Program-made: the position numbers and the translations under genes | The notes under the pieces: model-generated | Databases searched by the model: none | What the model saw: only the letters and a program-made list of their open reading frames with translations | What the model was told of the DNA's origin: nothing | NCBI GenBank assembly: GCA_018883325.1 | Contig: VEQH01000034.1 | Location: 1-43,182 of the forward strand | Length of the DNA stretch: 43,182 nucleotides | Direction: 5' to 3' | From: Flavobacteriales bacterium | GTDB taxonomy: Bacteria; Bacteroidota; Bacteroidia; Flavobacteriales_D; Crocinitomicaceae | Shown: in pieces, positions 18,884 through 27,537 of the stretch | How the letters are laid out: each line of letters starts with the position of its first letter | How positions within the stretch are numbered: the stretch's first letter is position 1

Positions 18884-18947
18884 TTGCGGTAAATATATAT
18901 ATTATTCTCCGCAAATTTGCGGTAATTGTAAAGATTATTCTCCGCAA
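18884..18947. promoter_or_regulatory. Tandem palindromic operator-like repeat upstream of fic
   Basis: Two 31-nt units (18884-18914 and 18917-18947) agree at 27 positions. Each begins TTGCGGTAA, has an A+T-rich core, and ends ATTATTCTCCGCAA, so the ends TTGCGG and CCGCAA form an inverted repeat. Where the units meet, CCGCAAATTTGCGG (18909-18922) is a perfect 14-nt palindrome. The nearest unit ends 16 nt from the fic GTG and overlaps a minus-strand TATATTTA -7-like box, as a repressor site would. Confidence 0.65.
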
Positions 18948-19188
18948 GTCAATACATGGTTAAGGACTTTTATGAGCTAGTGTGTGTTTTTGTAAATACT
19001 TCAAAAAAAAACGAGGTTGTATTTTTATGATTAAATCATTCAACTAACTTAACCCGACATTCAACAATCCGCTTTTCAACTTATAAATTGACACAGAAAC
19101 GAGCATAAAATAATTTGGCTTGCTTGAAATTACAGTTTGTGAATCGCTCGCAAATCTTATCTTTATCAAATATTGATGAATTCAACTT
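18948..19188. promoter_or_regulatory. Spacer with possible beta-glucosidase promoter
   Basis: TTTG at 19136-19139 and TATCTTTA at 19158-19165 (18-nt gap) form an imperfect Bacteroidota promoter 23 nt before the beta-glucosidase ATG. A 13-nt palindrome ATGATTAAATCAT lies at 19027-19039. No gene is seen. Confidence 0.4.
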
Positions 19189-20634
19189 ATGGAACGTCGC
19201 AAAGTTTTACGCCTATTTTTAGTTTCTTCGGTTGCAGCGATGGTTGCACCTAAATTAGCTTTTGGTCAGAAGCCTTTTGATCAAAAGTTAGATTTTTCAA
19301 GTTTAGATTTTGGTCCCGATTTTAAATGGGGCGTGGCAACTGCTGCCTATCAAATTGAAGGTGCGCACAACCTAGATGGGAAATCTGCTTCGATTTGGGA
19401 TACTTTTTCACATGAAAAAGGAAACATAAAAACTGGCGAAAATGGCGATATAGCTTGCGATTTTTACCACAGTTATGAAAAAGACCTGGATCTTTTGAAG
19501 TCATTGAATATGACTGTTTTTCGATTTAGTATTTCTTGGAGTCGGGTATTGCCAAATGGGGTAGGGCTTCCAAATCAAAAAGGATTGGATTTTTATCACC
19601 GCGTGATCGATGCTTGTTTGGAAAGAGGAATTGAACCTTGGGTTACTTTATATCATTGGGATTTACCTCAAGTTTTACAAGACAAGGGTGGATGGATGAA
19701 TCGAGAATCAGTTGCTTGGTTTTCAGAATATGCTGAATTGGTTACCAAAACATATGCGCTTAAAGTTAAAAATTGGATGGTTTTCAATGAACCTTCAGCA
19801 TTTACGGCATTGGGATATTTAATTGGTTATCACGCACCGGGTTTAAAAGGTTTTAAAAACTATCTACCAACTGTTCATCACGTTTGTTTATGTCAAGCTG
19901 AAGGAGGTAGAATTATTCGTAGAAACGTTGATGATGCAAACATTGGAACTACTTTTTCGTGCTCTCATGTCGATGTTTTGAAAAGTGAAAAAAGAGATGG
20001 AAAATCAGCGGAACGATGGGATGTTTTATTGAATCGATTGTTTGTTGAAGCCGCTTTGGGTTTAGGTTATCCAATTGATAGTTTTCCTATATTGAAGAAA
20101 ATGCAAAAATACATTCAGCCCGGTGACATCGCCAATTTGAAATTTGATTTTGATTTTATTGGTGTTCAAAACTATACACGTGAGGTTGTGAAAGGCATGG
20201 GAATAATTCCTGTTATGAAGGGTTTAGAAATTAAACCTGTGAAACGAAATGTGGAAGAAGTAACTGAAATGGGTTGGGAAGTGTATCCTGAGGGAATTTA
20301 TAAAATTATCAAGCAATTTGCAGCCTATGAGGGAGTTAAGAAGATAATTGTCACTGAAAACGGCTGTGCTTTTCCTGATGATTTAGTGAATGGACAAGTG
20401 CATGATTCCAAGCGAATTGATTATTACCAACGCTACTTAAAACAAGTACTTCGCGCAAAAAAAGAAGGCGTAAATATTGGTGGTTATTTCAGTTGGACTT
20501 TATTGGATAATTTTGAATGGAGCGAAGGTTACAAACCGCGTTTTGGTCTTGTTTATGTTGATTTTAAAACACAAAAACGCTATTTGAAGGATAGCGCGCT
20601 GTGGTTTAGAGAATTTTTAGCTGATAAAAAGTAA
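19189..20634 (+). CDS. GH1 beta-glucosidase with export signal
   Basis: A 481-residue retaining glycoside hydrolase family 1 enzyme that cleaves terminal beta-linked glucose or similar sugars. The acid/base Glu is in WMVFNEPSAF (about residue 200) and the nucleophile Glu in IIVTENGCAF (about 390). The FKWGVATAAYQIEGAH substrate-binding opening and WTLLDNFEWSEGYKPRFGLV close match the family. The N-terminus MERRKVLRLFLVSSVAAMVAPKLAFG reads as a signal peptide with a twin-arginine-like RRKVL; Tat export is possible but not certain. The gene stands alone between fic and a strong shared terminator; no transporter or polysaccharide locus is present. Confidence 0.92.
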   Translation: MERRKVLRLFLVSSVAAMVAPKLAFGQKPFDQKLDFSSLDFGPDFKWGVATAAYQIEGAHNLDGKSASIWDTFSHEKGNIKTGENGDIACDFYHSYEKDLDLLKSLNMTVFRFSISWSRVLPNGVGLPNQKGLDFYHRVIDACLERGIEPWVTLYHWDLPQVLQDKGGWMNRESVAWFSEYAELVTKTYALKVKNWMVFNEPSAFTALGYLIGYHAPGLKGFKNYLPTVHHVCLCQAEGGRIIRRNVDDANIGTTFSCSHVDVLKSEKRDGKSAERWDVLLNRLFVEAALGLGYPIDSFPILKKMQKYIQPGDIANLKFDFDFIGVQNYTREVVKGMGIIPVMKGLEIKPVKRNVEEVTEMGWEVYPEGIYKIIKQFAAYEGVKKIIVTENGCAFPDDLVNGQVHDSKRIDYYQRYLKQVLRAKKEGVNIGGYFSWTLLDNFEWSEGYKPRFGLVYVDFKTQKRYLKDSALWFREFLADKK

Positions 20635-20663
20635 GGTCGAATCGCAACTCGACCTTACTTTTT
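20626..20663. terminator. Bidirectional terminator between beta-glucosidase and parC
   Basis: A perfect 15-bp stem (AAAAAGTAAGGTCGA, 8-nt loop, TCGACCTTACTTTTT) has A-runs on one side and T-runs on the other, so it can act for both convergent genes. The beta-glucosidase stop codon lies inside the left arm. Confidence 0.85.
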
Positions 20664-20667
20664 GTCG

Positions 20668-23358
20668 CTAAAACAACTTCATCTGATCTTCGTCCTCGTC
20701 TTCATCGGGTTTCTTGGTTAAATCCCATTCAACGGTTGGAGCGTCTCCTTCTTCAGTATCAATTTCAGTTTCATTTTCATCTGTCGTAACTGCAACTTCA
20801 TCTTGTGGCCAAGGTTCTTTTCCTTCGTCAATTGGATGCGTCAAAACGATTTCCTTCACTTTCAATTTCGTCATTTGATTGCCCTGCGCTTTCATTCCTT
20901 TCACGTCAATCATGTCCGCCAAGTTCATAATATTGTCAGGAAGATTTTTCGTTTCCTTCAATAATTTGTTGTAAACGATTTTAACCTCTGGACGATAAGC
21001 TGTAGAAACGGCATCCATGTAAGAACCAGGACTTTCACTGATAAATAAAACGCGTTTGTCGCTTAGAATTTCGCACACAAATCGTTTCACGTAATGCAAT
21101 TCTTTTTCGCCATCGTAATAAACAGTTGAAATCGGACGGTCTGGAACCCATTTTTCAATGTGAATCATGTCTTCGTCGAAGTGAGTTGCTAAATCGAAAG
21201 TACTCAAGCGGTATTCACCTGTTTTATAAAGCGTTAAGATTTTATCTTCTCCTTTAAATGAACCTAAGAATTTCCCGCGACCTTCATCGTTCAAACGTCC
21301 AACGATTGTGTCGTACCAGATTTTGCGAGCAGCCAATGTGGAACCACCGACTTCTTTTTGCACGATTTTCTGAATGATTTCTTTGGTAGCTCTGTTTCCA
21401 GCTGAGTTTCTTCCTTTGATTAAAAGTTCACCCATATCGATATCAAAGCGCAAACGTTTCAAATGCGGACGTGGACGTAGTAAAATTGTCACTACTTCTC
21501 GTTCGCCATTCGGATGCACGGAGAAATACAACATTTTAGAACCTTTCGTTCCGCGTGTTAAATCGTATTCGGTGTCGCGCGTGATGGAATTAACATAGAA
21601 TCGTTTCATCATTGTTGCTCCACCAATTCCGTCTTGGTAGAACAAATGGTAAATTGTACGCGTATCGCCTTTTTTCCAAACGCTGGCAAAAATCAAATCT
21701 TTACCAACGAATTTTTTGTCCGTTACTTTCGTCACCATCATTTTACCTGAGGCAAAGAAACAAATGATATCGTCGATTTCAGAACAATCGGAAACAGCTT
21801 CGTTTTTCTTTAAACCATAACCAATAAATCCTTCCTCGTAGTCAACGTATAATTTTTTATTCGCAATGATCACTTTGCTCGCAGTGATATTGTCAAAAAC
21901 TTTAATCTCTGTTTTACGCTCTTTTCCAGCGCCAAAACGTTTTTTCAAATCTTTGTAATAGTCGATTGCGTATTCTACTAAATTCGCTAAATGACCTTTC
22001 ACTTCTTCCATTTCCGCCTCGATTTTCAACAAAGCATCGTCTGCTTTTGAAGAGTCGAAACGCGTGATACGAATCATTGGAATTTGTGTCAATTTCTGCA
22101 AATCTTCATCCGTAATTGGACGCAACAATTGACCTAAAAATGGCTCAAAACGTTTGTACAAATACTTGTATAATTCTTCTCTGTCAGAGTAATGTTTGAA
22201 GTCGATGTACATTTCGTTGTTGATGAACAACTTCTCTAGAGTCGAGAAATGCCACATTCTTTCCAACTCATCCAAGCGAATTTCTAACTCCAATTTTAAC
22301 AAGCGAACTGTGCTGTCCGTTGTCACTTTCAGGATTTCAGAAACGCCCATAAAACGTGGTCTGTCACCGTCGATGATTGTTGAATTGGGAGAAATCGAAA
22401 CTTCACAATCCGTGAAAGCATACAAGGCATCTATCGTTTTATCAGGCGAAACACCAGGGAACAAATGCACGATGATTTCGGCTTCCATCGAAGTGTTGTC
22501 CTCGATTTTCTTGATTTTGATTTTTCCTTTATCGTTGGCTTTAATTACTGATTCAATTAAAGAACCTGTCGTTGTTCCAAAAGGAATTTCGTTGATGATT
22601 AATGTTTTGTTGTCAACTTTTCTGATTTTCGCTCGAACGCGCACTCTTGCACCACGTAAACCATCGTTGTAACCTGTAAAATCAGCCATTCCACCATTTG
22701 GGAAATCGGGTAATAATTCTACTTTTTTACCACGTAAATGATTAATTGCTTGGTCAATTAATTCGATGAAATTGTGCGGTAAAAACTTACAAGCCATACC
22801 AACCGCAATTCCTTCTGCGCCTTGAGCTAACAACAACGGAAACTTCATTGGTAATTGCTCCGGTTCTTTATTTCGACCGTCGTAACTTGATAGCCAATTC
22901 GTCGTTTTTGCATTGAAAGCAACGTGTAAAGCAAACTTTGAAAGTCGTGCCTCGATGTAACGTGGAGCCGCAGCACCATCGCCCGTCAACGTATTTCCCC
23001 AGTTTCCTTGGCAGTCAATCATGAGCTCTTTCTGACCCAATTGCACCAACGCATCACCGATTGAAGCATCCCCATGCGGGTGATATTTCATGGTGTTTCC
23101 AATGATGTTTGCGACCTTGTTGTAACGACCGTCCTCCATTTCTTTCATGGAATGTAAAATACGACGCTGAACAGGTTTCAATCCATCGTATAAAGAAGGA
23201 ACGGCGCGCTCTAAGATTACATAACTGGCGTAATCTAAGAACCAATTTTCGTACAAGCCACCCACTGGAATGACTTTTTCATCCACTTTTTTGTGCTCAA
23301 ACGGATTGTGTTCGTCGCCTTGCTCTAAGTTGTTTTCTTCAATTTCGTCTTCTGCCAT
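20668..23358 (-). CDS. parC: DNA topoisomerase IV subunit A
   Basis: The 896-residue breakage-reunion subunit of a type IIA topoisomerase, which decatenates and relaxes DNA together with the adjacent subunit B. APRYIEAR carries the DNA-cleaving Tyr near residue 132; RALHSM-like RRILHSMKEM and HPHGDASIGDA form the QRDR region. The C-terminal half is a beta-pinwheel-like domain without a GyrA box, favouring ParC over GyrA. It ends in an acidic tail (DEDEDEDQMKLF). The ATG at 23358 lies 2 nt after the parE stop, so both are made from one message. Longer than E. coli ParC, as usual in Bacteroidota. Confidence 0.92.
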   Translation of the reverse strand: MAEDEIEENNLEQGDEHNPFEHKKVDEKVIPVGGLYENWFLDYASYVILERAVPSLYDGLKPVQRRILHSMKEMEDGRYNKVANIIGNTMKYHPHGDASIGDALVQLGQKELMIDCQGNWGNTLTGDGAAAPRYIEARLSKFALHVAFNAKTTNWLSSYDGRNKEPEQLPMKFPLLLAQGAEGIAVGMACKFLPHNFIELIDQAINHLRGKKVELLPDFPNGGMADFTGYNDGLRGARVRVRAKIRKVDNKTLIINEIPFGTTTGSLIESVIKANDKGKIKIKKIEDNTSMEAEIIVHLFPGVSPDKTIDALYAFTDCEVSISPNSTIIDGDRPRFMGVSEILKVTTDSTVRLLKLELEIRLDELERMWHFSTLEKLFINNEMYIDFKHYSDREELYKYLYKRFEPFLGQLLRPITDEDLQKLTQIPMIRITRFDSSKADDALLKIEAEMEEVKGHLANLVEYAIDYYKDLKKRFGAGKERKTEIKVFDNITASKVIIANKKLYVDYEEGFIGYGLKKNEAVSDCSEIDDIICFFASGKMMVTKVTDKKFVGKDLIFASVWKKGDTRTIYHLFYQDGIGGATMMKRFYVNSITRDTEYDLTRGTKGSKMLYFSVHPNGEREVVTILLRPRPHLKRLRFDIDMGELLIKGRNSAGNRATKEIIQKIVQKEVGGSTLAARKIWYDTIVGRLNDEGRGKFLGSFKGEDKILTLYKTGEYRLSTFDLATHFDEDMIHIEKWVPDRPISTVYYDGEKELHYVKRFVCEILSDKRVLFISESPGSYMDAVSTAYRPEVKIVYNKLLKETKNLPDNIMNLADMIDVKGMKAQGNQMTKLKVKEIVLTHPIDEGKEPWPQDEVAVTTDENETEIDTEEGDAPTVEWDLTKKPDEDEDEDQMKLF

Positions 23359-23360
23359 GA

Positions 23361-25247
23361 TTAGGAAGCTTGGTCAAGATCGTCTGGATGCGTGTCTGCT
23401 AGAATTTCTTCTGCAATATCTTTCTCCACACGAAGGTTATCAATAATAAAATCTTGTCGTTCTGGTGTGTTTTTACCCATGAAATACGATAAAATCGAGT
23501 CAATCGAATTGTCTTTGGATAATAAAACAGGTTCTAAGCGAATGTCAGCACCAATAAAGTGAATGAATTCGTCGGGGGAAATTTCTCCCAAACCTTTGAA
23601 TCGTGTTATTTCAGCTGTTTTTCCAATTTCAGCAATCGCATTTCTACGCTCTTCTTCGGAATAACAGTAAATTGTTTTCTTTTTGTTTCGCACTCGAAAT
23701 AGTGGAGTTTGCAAGACATAAACGTGGTTTCTTTTCACCAAATCTGGGAAAAATTGCAAGAAAAACGTCAACAACAACATACGAATGTGCATTCCATCGA
23801 CGTCGGCATCGGTTGCAATCACGATTTTGTTGTATCGTAAATTATCCATATCGTCTTCGATGTCCAAAGCAGCTTGAATCAAGTTGAATTCTTCGTTTTC
23901 GTAAACCACTTTTTTTGTCAAACCGTAACAATTTAAAGGTTTACCACGCAAAGAAAAAACAGCTTGCGTGTTCACGTCTCTTGATTTGGTGATCGAACCA
24001 CTTGCAGAATCTCCCTCGGTAATAAACAAGGTTGTATTCTCACGGTTTTCGTCTTTCAAATCGGTTAAATGTGTGCGGCAATCACGTAACTTTTTGTTGT
24101 GAAGGTTTGCTTTTTTAGAACGTTCACGAGCAATTTTACGAATACCAGCCAATTCTTTACGTTCGCGCTCCGATTGTTTGATTTTCTTTTCAATCGTCTC
24201 CGCCACATCGGGATGACGGTGCAAGTAATTATCTAATTTGTCTTTCAAGAAATCGTTGATGAACGCACGCATGGATTTTCCACCCGGTTCAATTTCTTGC
24301 GACCCTAATTTTGTTTTCGTTTGTGATTCGAAAACGGGCTCAATTACTTTAATTGCAATCGCTGCCACAATCGACTGGCGAATATCAGAAGCTTCGTAGT
24401 TTTTGTTGTAAAAATCGCGAATCACTTTTGCAACCGACTCACGGAAAGCACTTTGATGCGTACCACCTTGCGTTGTATGTTGACCGTTTACGAACGAATA
24501 ATAATCTTCACCGTAAGTTCTTCCGTGCGTGAAAGCCACTTCGATGTCTTCGTCTTCAATGTGAATAATTGGGTAAAGCGGATCGCCATCCATGTTGTTT
24601 TCCAACAAATCTTTCAATCCTTCCTTTGATTGGTATTTTTCTCCGTTATAATAAATCGCTAAACCACGGTTCAAATAACAGTAATTCCACATCATTTTAT
24701 CCAAATACACTGTTTTGAAAGCGTACTTTTTAAAAATCGTTTCGTCGGGTGTAAATTCAACGTAAGTACCGTTTTGTTCGTCCGTTTTTTCGATTGGATA
24801 TTCTTGAACCAATTCACCCTTGTTAAAATCCGCACGTTTTTTTTCTCCTTCACGAACCGAGTAAACCGAGAAATAAGAAGAAAGTGCATTCACCGCTTTG
24901 GTACCGACTCCATTCAAACCTACCGATTTTTTGAAGGCTTTGGAATCGTATTTTCCACCTGTATTCATTTTGGAAACCACTTCCACAACTTTACCTAAAG
25001 GAATTCCACGACCGTAATCGCGCACGCTTACTTTTCCATCTTTCACTTTGATATCGACGCGTTTACCATTCCCCATTACAAATTCATCGATGCAGTTATC
25101 GACAACTTCTTTCACGAGAATATAAATTCCATCGTCGGCAGCAGCGCCATCACCCAATTTTCCAATGTACATTCCCGGACGCAATCGGATGTGTTCTTTC
25201 CAATCGAGGGAGCGTATGTTGTCTTCAGTATATTGATTTTCAGCCAT
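23361..25247 (-). CDS. parE: DNA topoisomerase IV subunit B
   Basis: The 628-residue ATPase subunit. The GHKL ATP site is complete: VDNCIDEF with the Mg-binding Asn, DYGRGIP, and the lid [14 protein letters not shown]. The TOPRIM domain has [10 protein letters not shown] near residue 410 and [13 protein letters not shown] with the metal-binding Asp pair. RLRPGMYIG opens the fold as in all subunit B proteins. Length and the parC neighbour favour ParE over GyrB. A minus-strand TATTTTTG box (25272-25279) lies about 25 nt before the start and may be its -7 element, though no well-spaced -33 site is seen. Confidence 0.93.
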   Translation of the reverse strand: MAENQYTEDNIRSLDWKEHIRLRPGMYIGKLGDGAAADDGIYILVKEVVDNCIDEFVMGNGKRVDIKVKDGKVSVRDYGRGIPLGKVVEVVSKMNTGGKYDSKAFKKSVGLNGVGTKAVNALSSYFSVYSVREGEKKRADFNKGELVQEYPIEKTDEQNGTYVEFTPDETIFKKYAFKTVYLDKMMWNYCYLNRGLAIYYNGEKYQSKEGLKDLLENNMDGDPLYPIIHIEDEDIEVAFTHGRTYGEDYYSFVNGQHTTQGGTHQSAFRESVAKVIRDFYNKNYEASDIRQSIVAAIAIKVIEPVFESQTKTKLGSQEIEPGGKSMRAFINDFLKDKLDNYLHRHPDVAETIEKKIKQSERERKELAGIRKIARERSKKANLHNKKLRDCRTHLTDLKDENRENTTLFITEGDSASGSITKSRDVNTQAVFSLRGKPLNCYGLTKKVVYENEEFNLIQAALDIEDDMDNLRYNKIVIATDADVDGMHIRMLLLTFFLQFFPDLVKRNHVYVLQTPLFRVRNKKKTIYCYSEEERRNAIAEIGKTAEITRFKGLGEISPDEFIHFIGADIRLEPVLLSKDNSIDSILSYFMGKNTPERQDFIIDNLRVEKDIAEEILADTHPDDLDQAS

Positions 25248-25271
25248 TTTTTATAGAATTCTTCAATTTAA

Positions 25272-25279
25272 CAAAAATA
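25272..25279 (-). promoter_or_regulatory. Possible -7 box of parE-parC
   Basis: TATTTTTG on the minus strand fits TAnnTTTG and is 25 nt upstream of the parE ATG. No TTTG lies at the right distance, so this is tentative. Confidence 0.35.
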
Positions 25280-25440
25280 ACTGATAAACAAAGAAATGAT
25301 TAGTTACTAAACGTAATTTATGAACGTAAATTAGTTGATAACACGAGAGTGGGAGTTGAAAACTGAAAGTTGAAAATTAAGAATGTAAAATTGAAAATGT
25401 AAAATTTAATCTGCAGCGTTGGAGTTAAAAGTGAAATCTT

Positions 25441-26440
25441 CGCGTTATGATTTATTAAAAATTACTTCGAGCCAAAAGCCCTAATTCAACATTAAAAATT
25501 CAACATTTTGAAGTGCTAATGAAAGAAATTAAAAACACTTCTTCGAGTTGAGATTTATTGAAATTTTCTTAGACCCAAAATTCCAATTAAAAACCAAGCA
25601 TTAAAAACAAATAATCCTTCTTAGAGTAAAGATTCACCTTGATTTTCTTCGACTTAAAAGCCTTAATTCAACATTCAAAATTAAGCATTAAAAATTTAAT
25701 TTTCTTCGACTCAAAAAACCTAATTAAAAATTAAGCATTAAACATTAAAAATTCCAAGTAAAACCACATAGATACATAGAAAAATGAAGTTTAATCTGCA
25801 GTCACGGAAGAGAATTAAAAAAGTTAAAAGTTGAGAGAGAAAAGATAAAAGTTGAGAACTCGGACAAAGATTTACAATGATTTTCTTTGAGTTATGAATC
25901 CCAATTAAAAATTCAACATTAAAAATCAAAAATCCCAAGAAAAACCACATAGATACATAGAAAAATGAAGTCTAGTCCGCAGTCGCGGAAGAGAATTAAA
26001 AAAGTTAAAAGTTGAGAGAGAAAAGATAAAAGTTGAGAACTCGGACAAAGATTTACAATGATTTCCTTTGAGTTATGAATCCCAATTAAAAATTCAACAT
26101 TCAACATTCAAAATTCAAAATTCAAAATTCGAAAATCAAGCATTAAAAATCAAAAATCCCAAGAAAAACCACATAGATACATAGAAAAAGAAAGTCTAGT
26201 CCGCAGTCGCGGAAGAGAATTAAAAAAGTTAAAAGTTGAGAGAGAAAAGATAAAAGTTGAGAACTTGGACAAAGATTTACAATGATTTTCTTTGAGTTAT
26301 GAATCCCAATTAAAAATTAAGCATTAAAAATTCAAAACTACCACCTCGGTGAAACGATTTAACACAATTGTCTCCGGTTAAAAAAAACCAAATTAAAAAT
26401 TAAGCATTAAACATTAAAAATTACAATTCGTGCTTAGTTT
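25441..26440. repeat. Repeat-filled spacer: three about 152-nt repeats plus AATTAAAAATTAAGCATT-type tracts
   Basis: Three near-identical units start at 25762, 25943 and 26167. Each runs from ACCACATAGATACATAG through a GCAGTCGCGGAAGAGAATT segment, GTTAAAAGTTGAGAGAGAAA and GGACAAAGATTTACAATGA to GAATCCCAATTAAAAATT. Between and before them lie many short tracts built from ATTAAAAATT, CAACATT and AAGCATTAAA. In copies 2 and 3 CCGCAGTCGCGG can form a small hairpin. An older stretch (25505-25606) with GAAAGAAATTAAAAACACTTCTTCGAG has a relative at 33.2 kb. Open frames across the units are repeat artefacts; I see no gene here. Confidence 0.85.
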
Positions 26441-26447
26441 TAATATT

Positions 26448-26479
26448 TTTGAAATACAAAGAATTAATTAGTAAATTTG
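26448..26479 (+). promoter_or_regulatory. Promoter that places the next gene's start at 26494
   Basis: TTTG (26448-26451), 20 nt, then TAAATTTG (26472-26479) match the Bacteroidota consensus and spacing closely. Transcription would begin near 26484, so the in-frame ATG at 26449 would lie upstream of the message. Confidence 0.6.
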
Positions 26480-26493
26480 TTTCGAAAATTAAC

Positions 26494-27459
26494 GTGAAAA
26501 AGCAATACTTTTTTTCTTTTGTCCTTGCTGCACTATCATTTGTAGCTGCGAAATCCCTTGAAGAAGTTGGGGTTGAACGATACTATATACAAAAAGCTAC
26601 CAATTTTCAAAAAGAGGACGGTTATTTTGATTTAGCAAATCCAAGCACAGTGAGTTCTTTTCCGATGGGAATTTCTTCTTTTTCGGATGTTACGATGTTA
26701 GATTCAACGCATTTGATTGGTATTGAACCAATTAATGGAACTGTTTTAATGCTAGATTTACAAAACAACTCCATTGCAAGTCAATTATCACTTGGCTCAG
26801 AATTTCAATTTGTTGATATTTCAAGAATGGATTCTACTTTGATTTTGCTTGACTCAAAAAGTAAGGTACATTTTTTACTTCCGCCTTACGATTCAACTTC
26901 ATTTGTGTCAATGAATGAAACCAAAGAAAATTTTATTTCTTCGGGTATTTGTTTTCACGAATCAACTAAAAGATTGTTTTTGTTGAGTGAAGTACAAGAA
27001 AAAGAAGAAGGTCAATTTTCAAGTTTTCTTTATTCTTTCAATTTAAACAAGCGTCAATTACGTGAAGAGCCTTTATTTGAAATTAACTCGCTTGCCATTG
27101 AAACGTTCGCTTTAAACAACAATTTGCCTTTACCTAGAAATAAAGTAAGTTTCGCAGGTGACACAACGGAAGGTTTAAGCTTTAATCCATCTGCGTTGGC
27201 AATTCATCCAAAAACGAATGAAATTTACGTGCTTTCCTCAGAGGATAGAAGCTTAGTTGTTTACAATCAATTTGGAGAAGTTGTGAATTTCACAATGCTT
27301 GATCCAAAGGTTTTTTCTAAACCAACGGGTATGACTTTCCAAGATAATGGAGATTTATTAATCACTGTTTCTGATTTAATGCGTCCGTCAATCGTTCGTT
27401 TAAAATGGAATAAACTTTACCAATCTCTTTCTGGTCACGGAATTATTTTCGGGAGATAA
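26494..27459 (+). CDS. Exported beta-propeller-like protein (SdiA-regulated-like)
   Basis: The start is taken as GTG at 26494 (about 321 residues) because the promoter overlaps the more upstream ATG at 26449, and because the GTG gives a signal peptide or anchor (KKQYFFSFVLAALSFVAA). The mature protein shows repeated four-strand blades, with SALAIHPKTNEIYVLSSEDR and PTGMTFQDNGDLLITVS typical of SdiA-regulated/NHL-type propellers. Such domains bind rather than catalyse in most cases, though some are phytase- or esterase-like. No catalytic residues could be named. It is monocistronic between the repeat field and a convergent operon. Confidence 0.6.
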   Translation: MKKQYFFSFVLAALSFVAAKSLEEVGVERYYIQKATNFQKEDGYFDLANPSTVSSFPMGISSFSDVTMLDSTHLIGIEPINGTVLMLDLQNNSIASQLSLGSEFQFVDISRMDSTLILLDSKSKVHFLLPPYDSTSFVSMNETKENFISSGICFHESTKRLFLLSEVQEKEEGQFSSFLYSFNLNKRQLREEPLFEINSLAIETFALNNNLPLPRNKVSFAGDTTEGLSFNPSALAIHPKTNEIYVLSSEDRSLVVYNQFGEVVNFTMLDPKVFSKPTGMTFQDNGDLLITVSDLMRPSIVRLKWNKLYQSLSGHGIIFGR

Positions 27460-27537
27460 TTCTTAATTCATAACTAAGTTCTTTAGCTGACTCAGTTTTG
27501 TTTCGCAATCACTTTTACTTCAATTGAAACTCAGCGT

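Noticed and set aside
25738..26107. Two near-identical minus-strand frames of about 62-70 residues
   Set aside because: They exist only because two copies of the intergenic repeat are open in the same frame; the third copy does not keep the frame and no start context or family pattern is seen.
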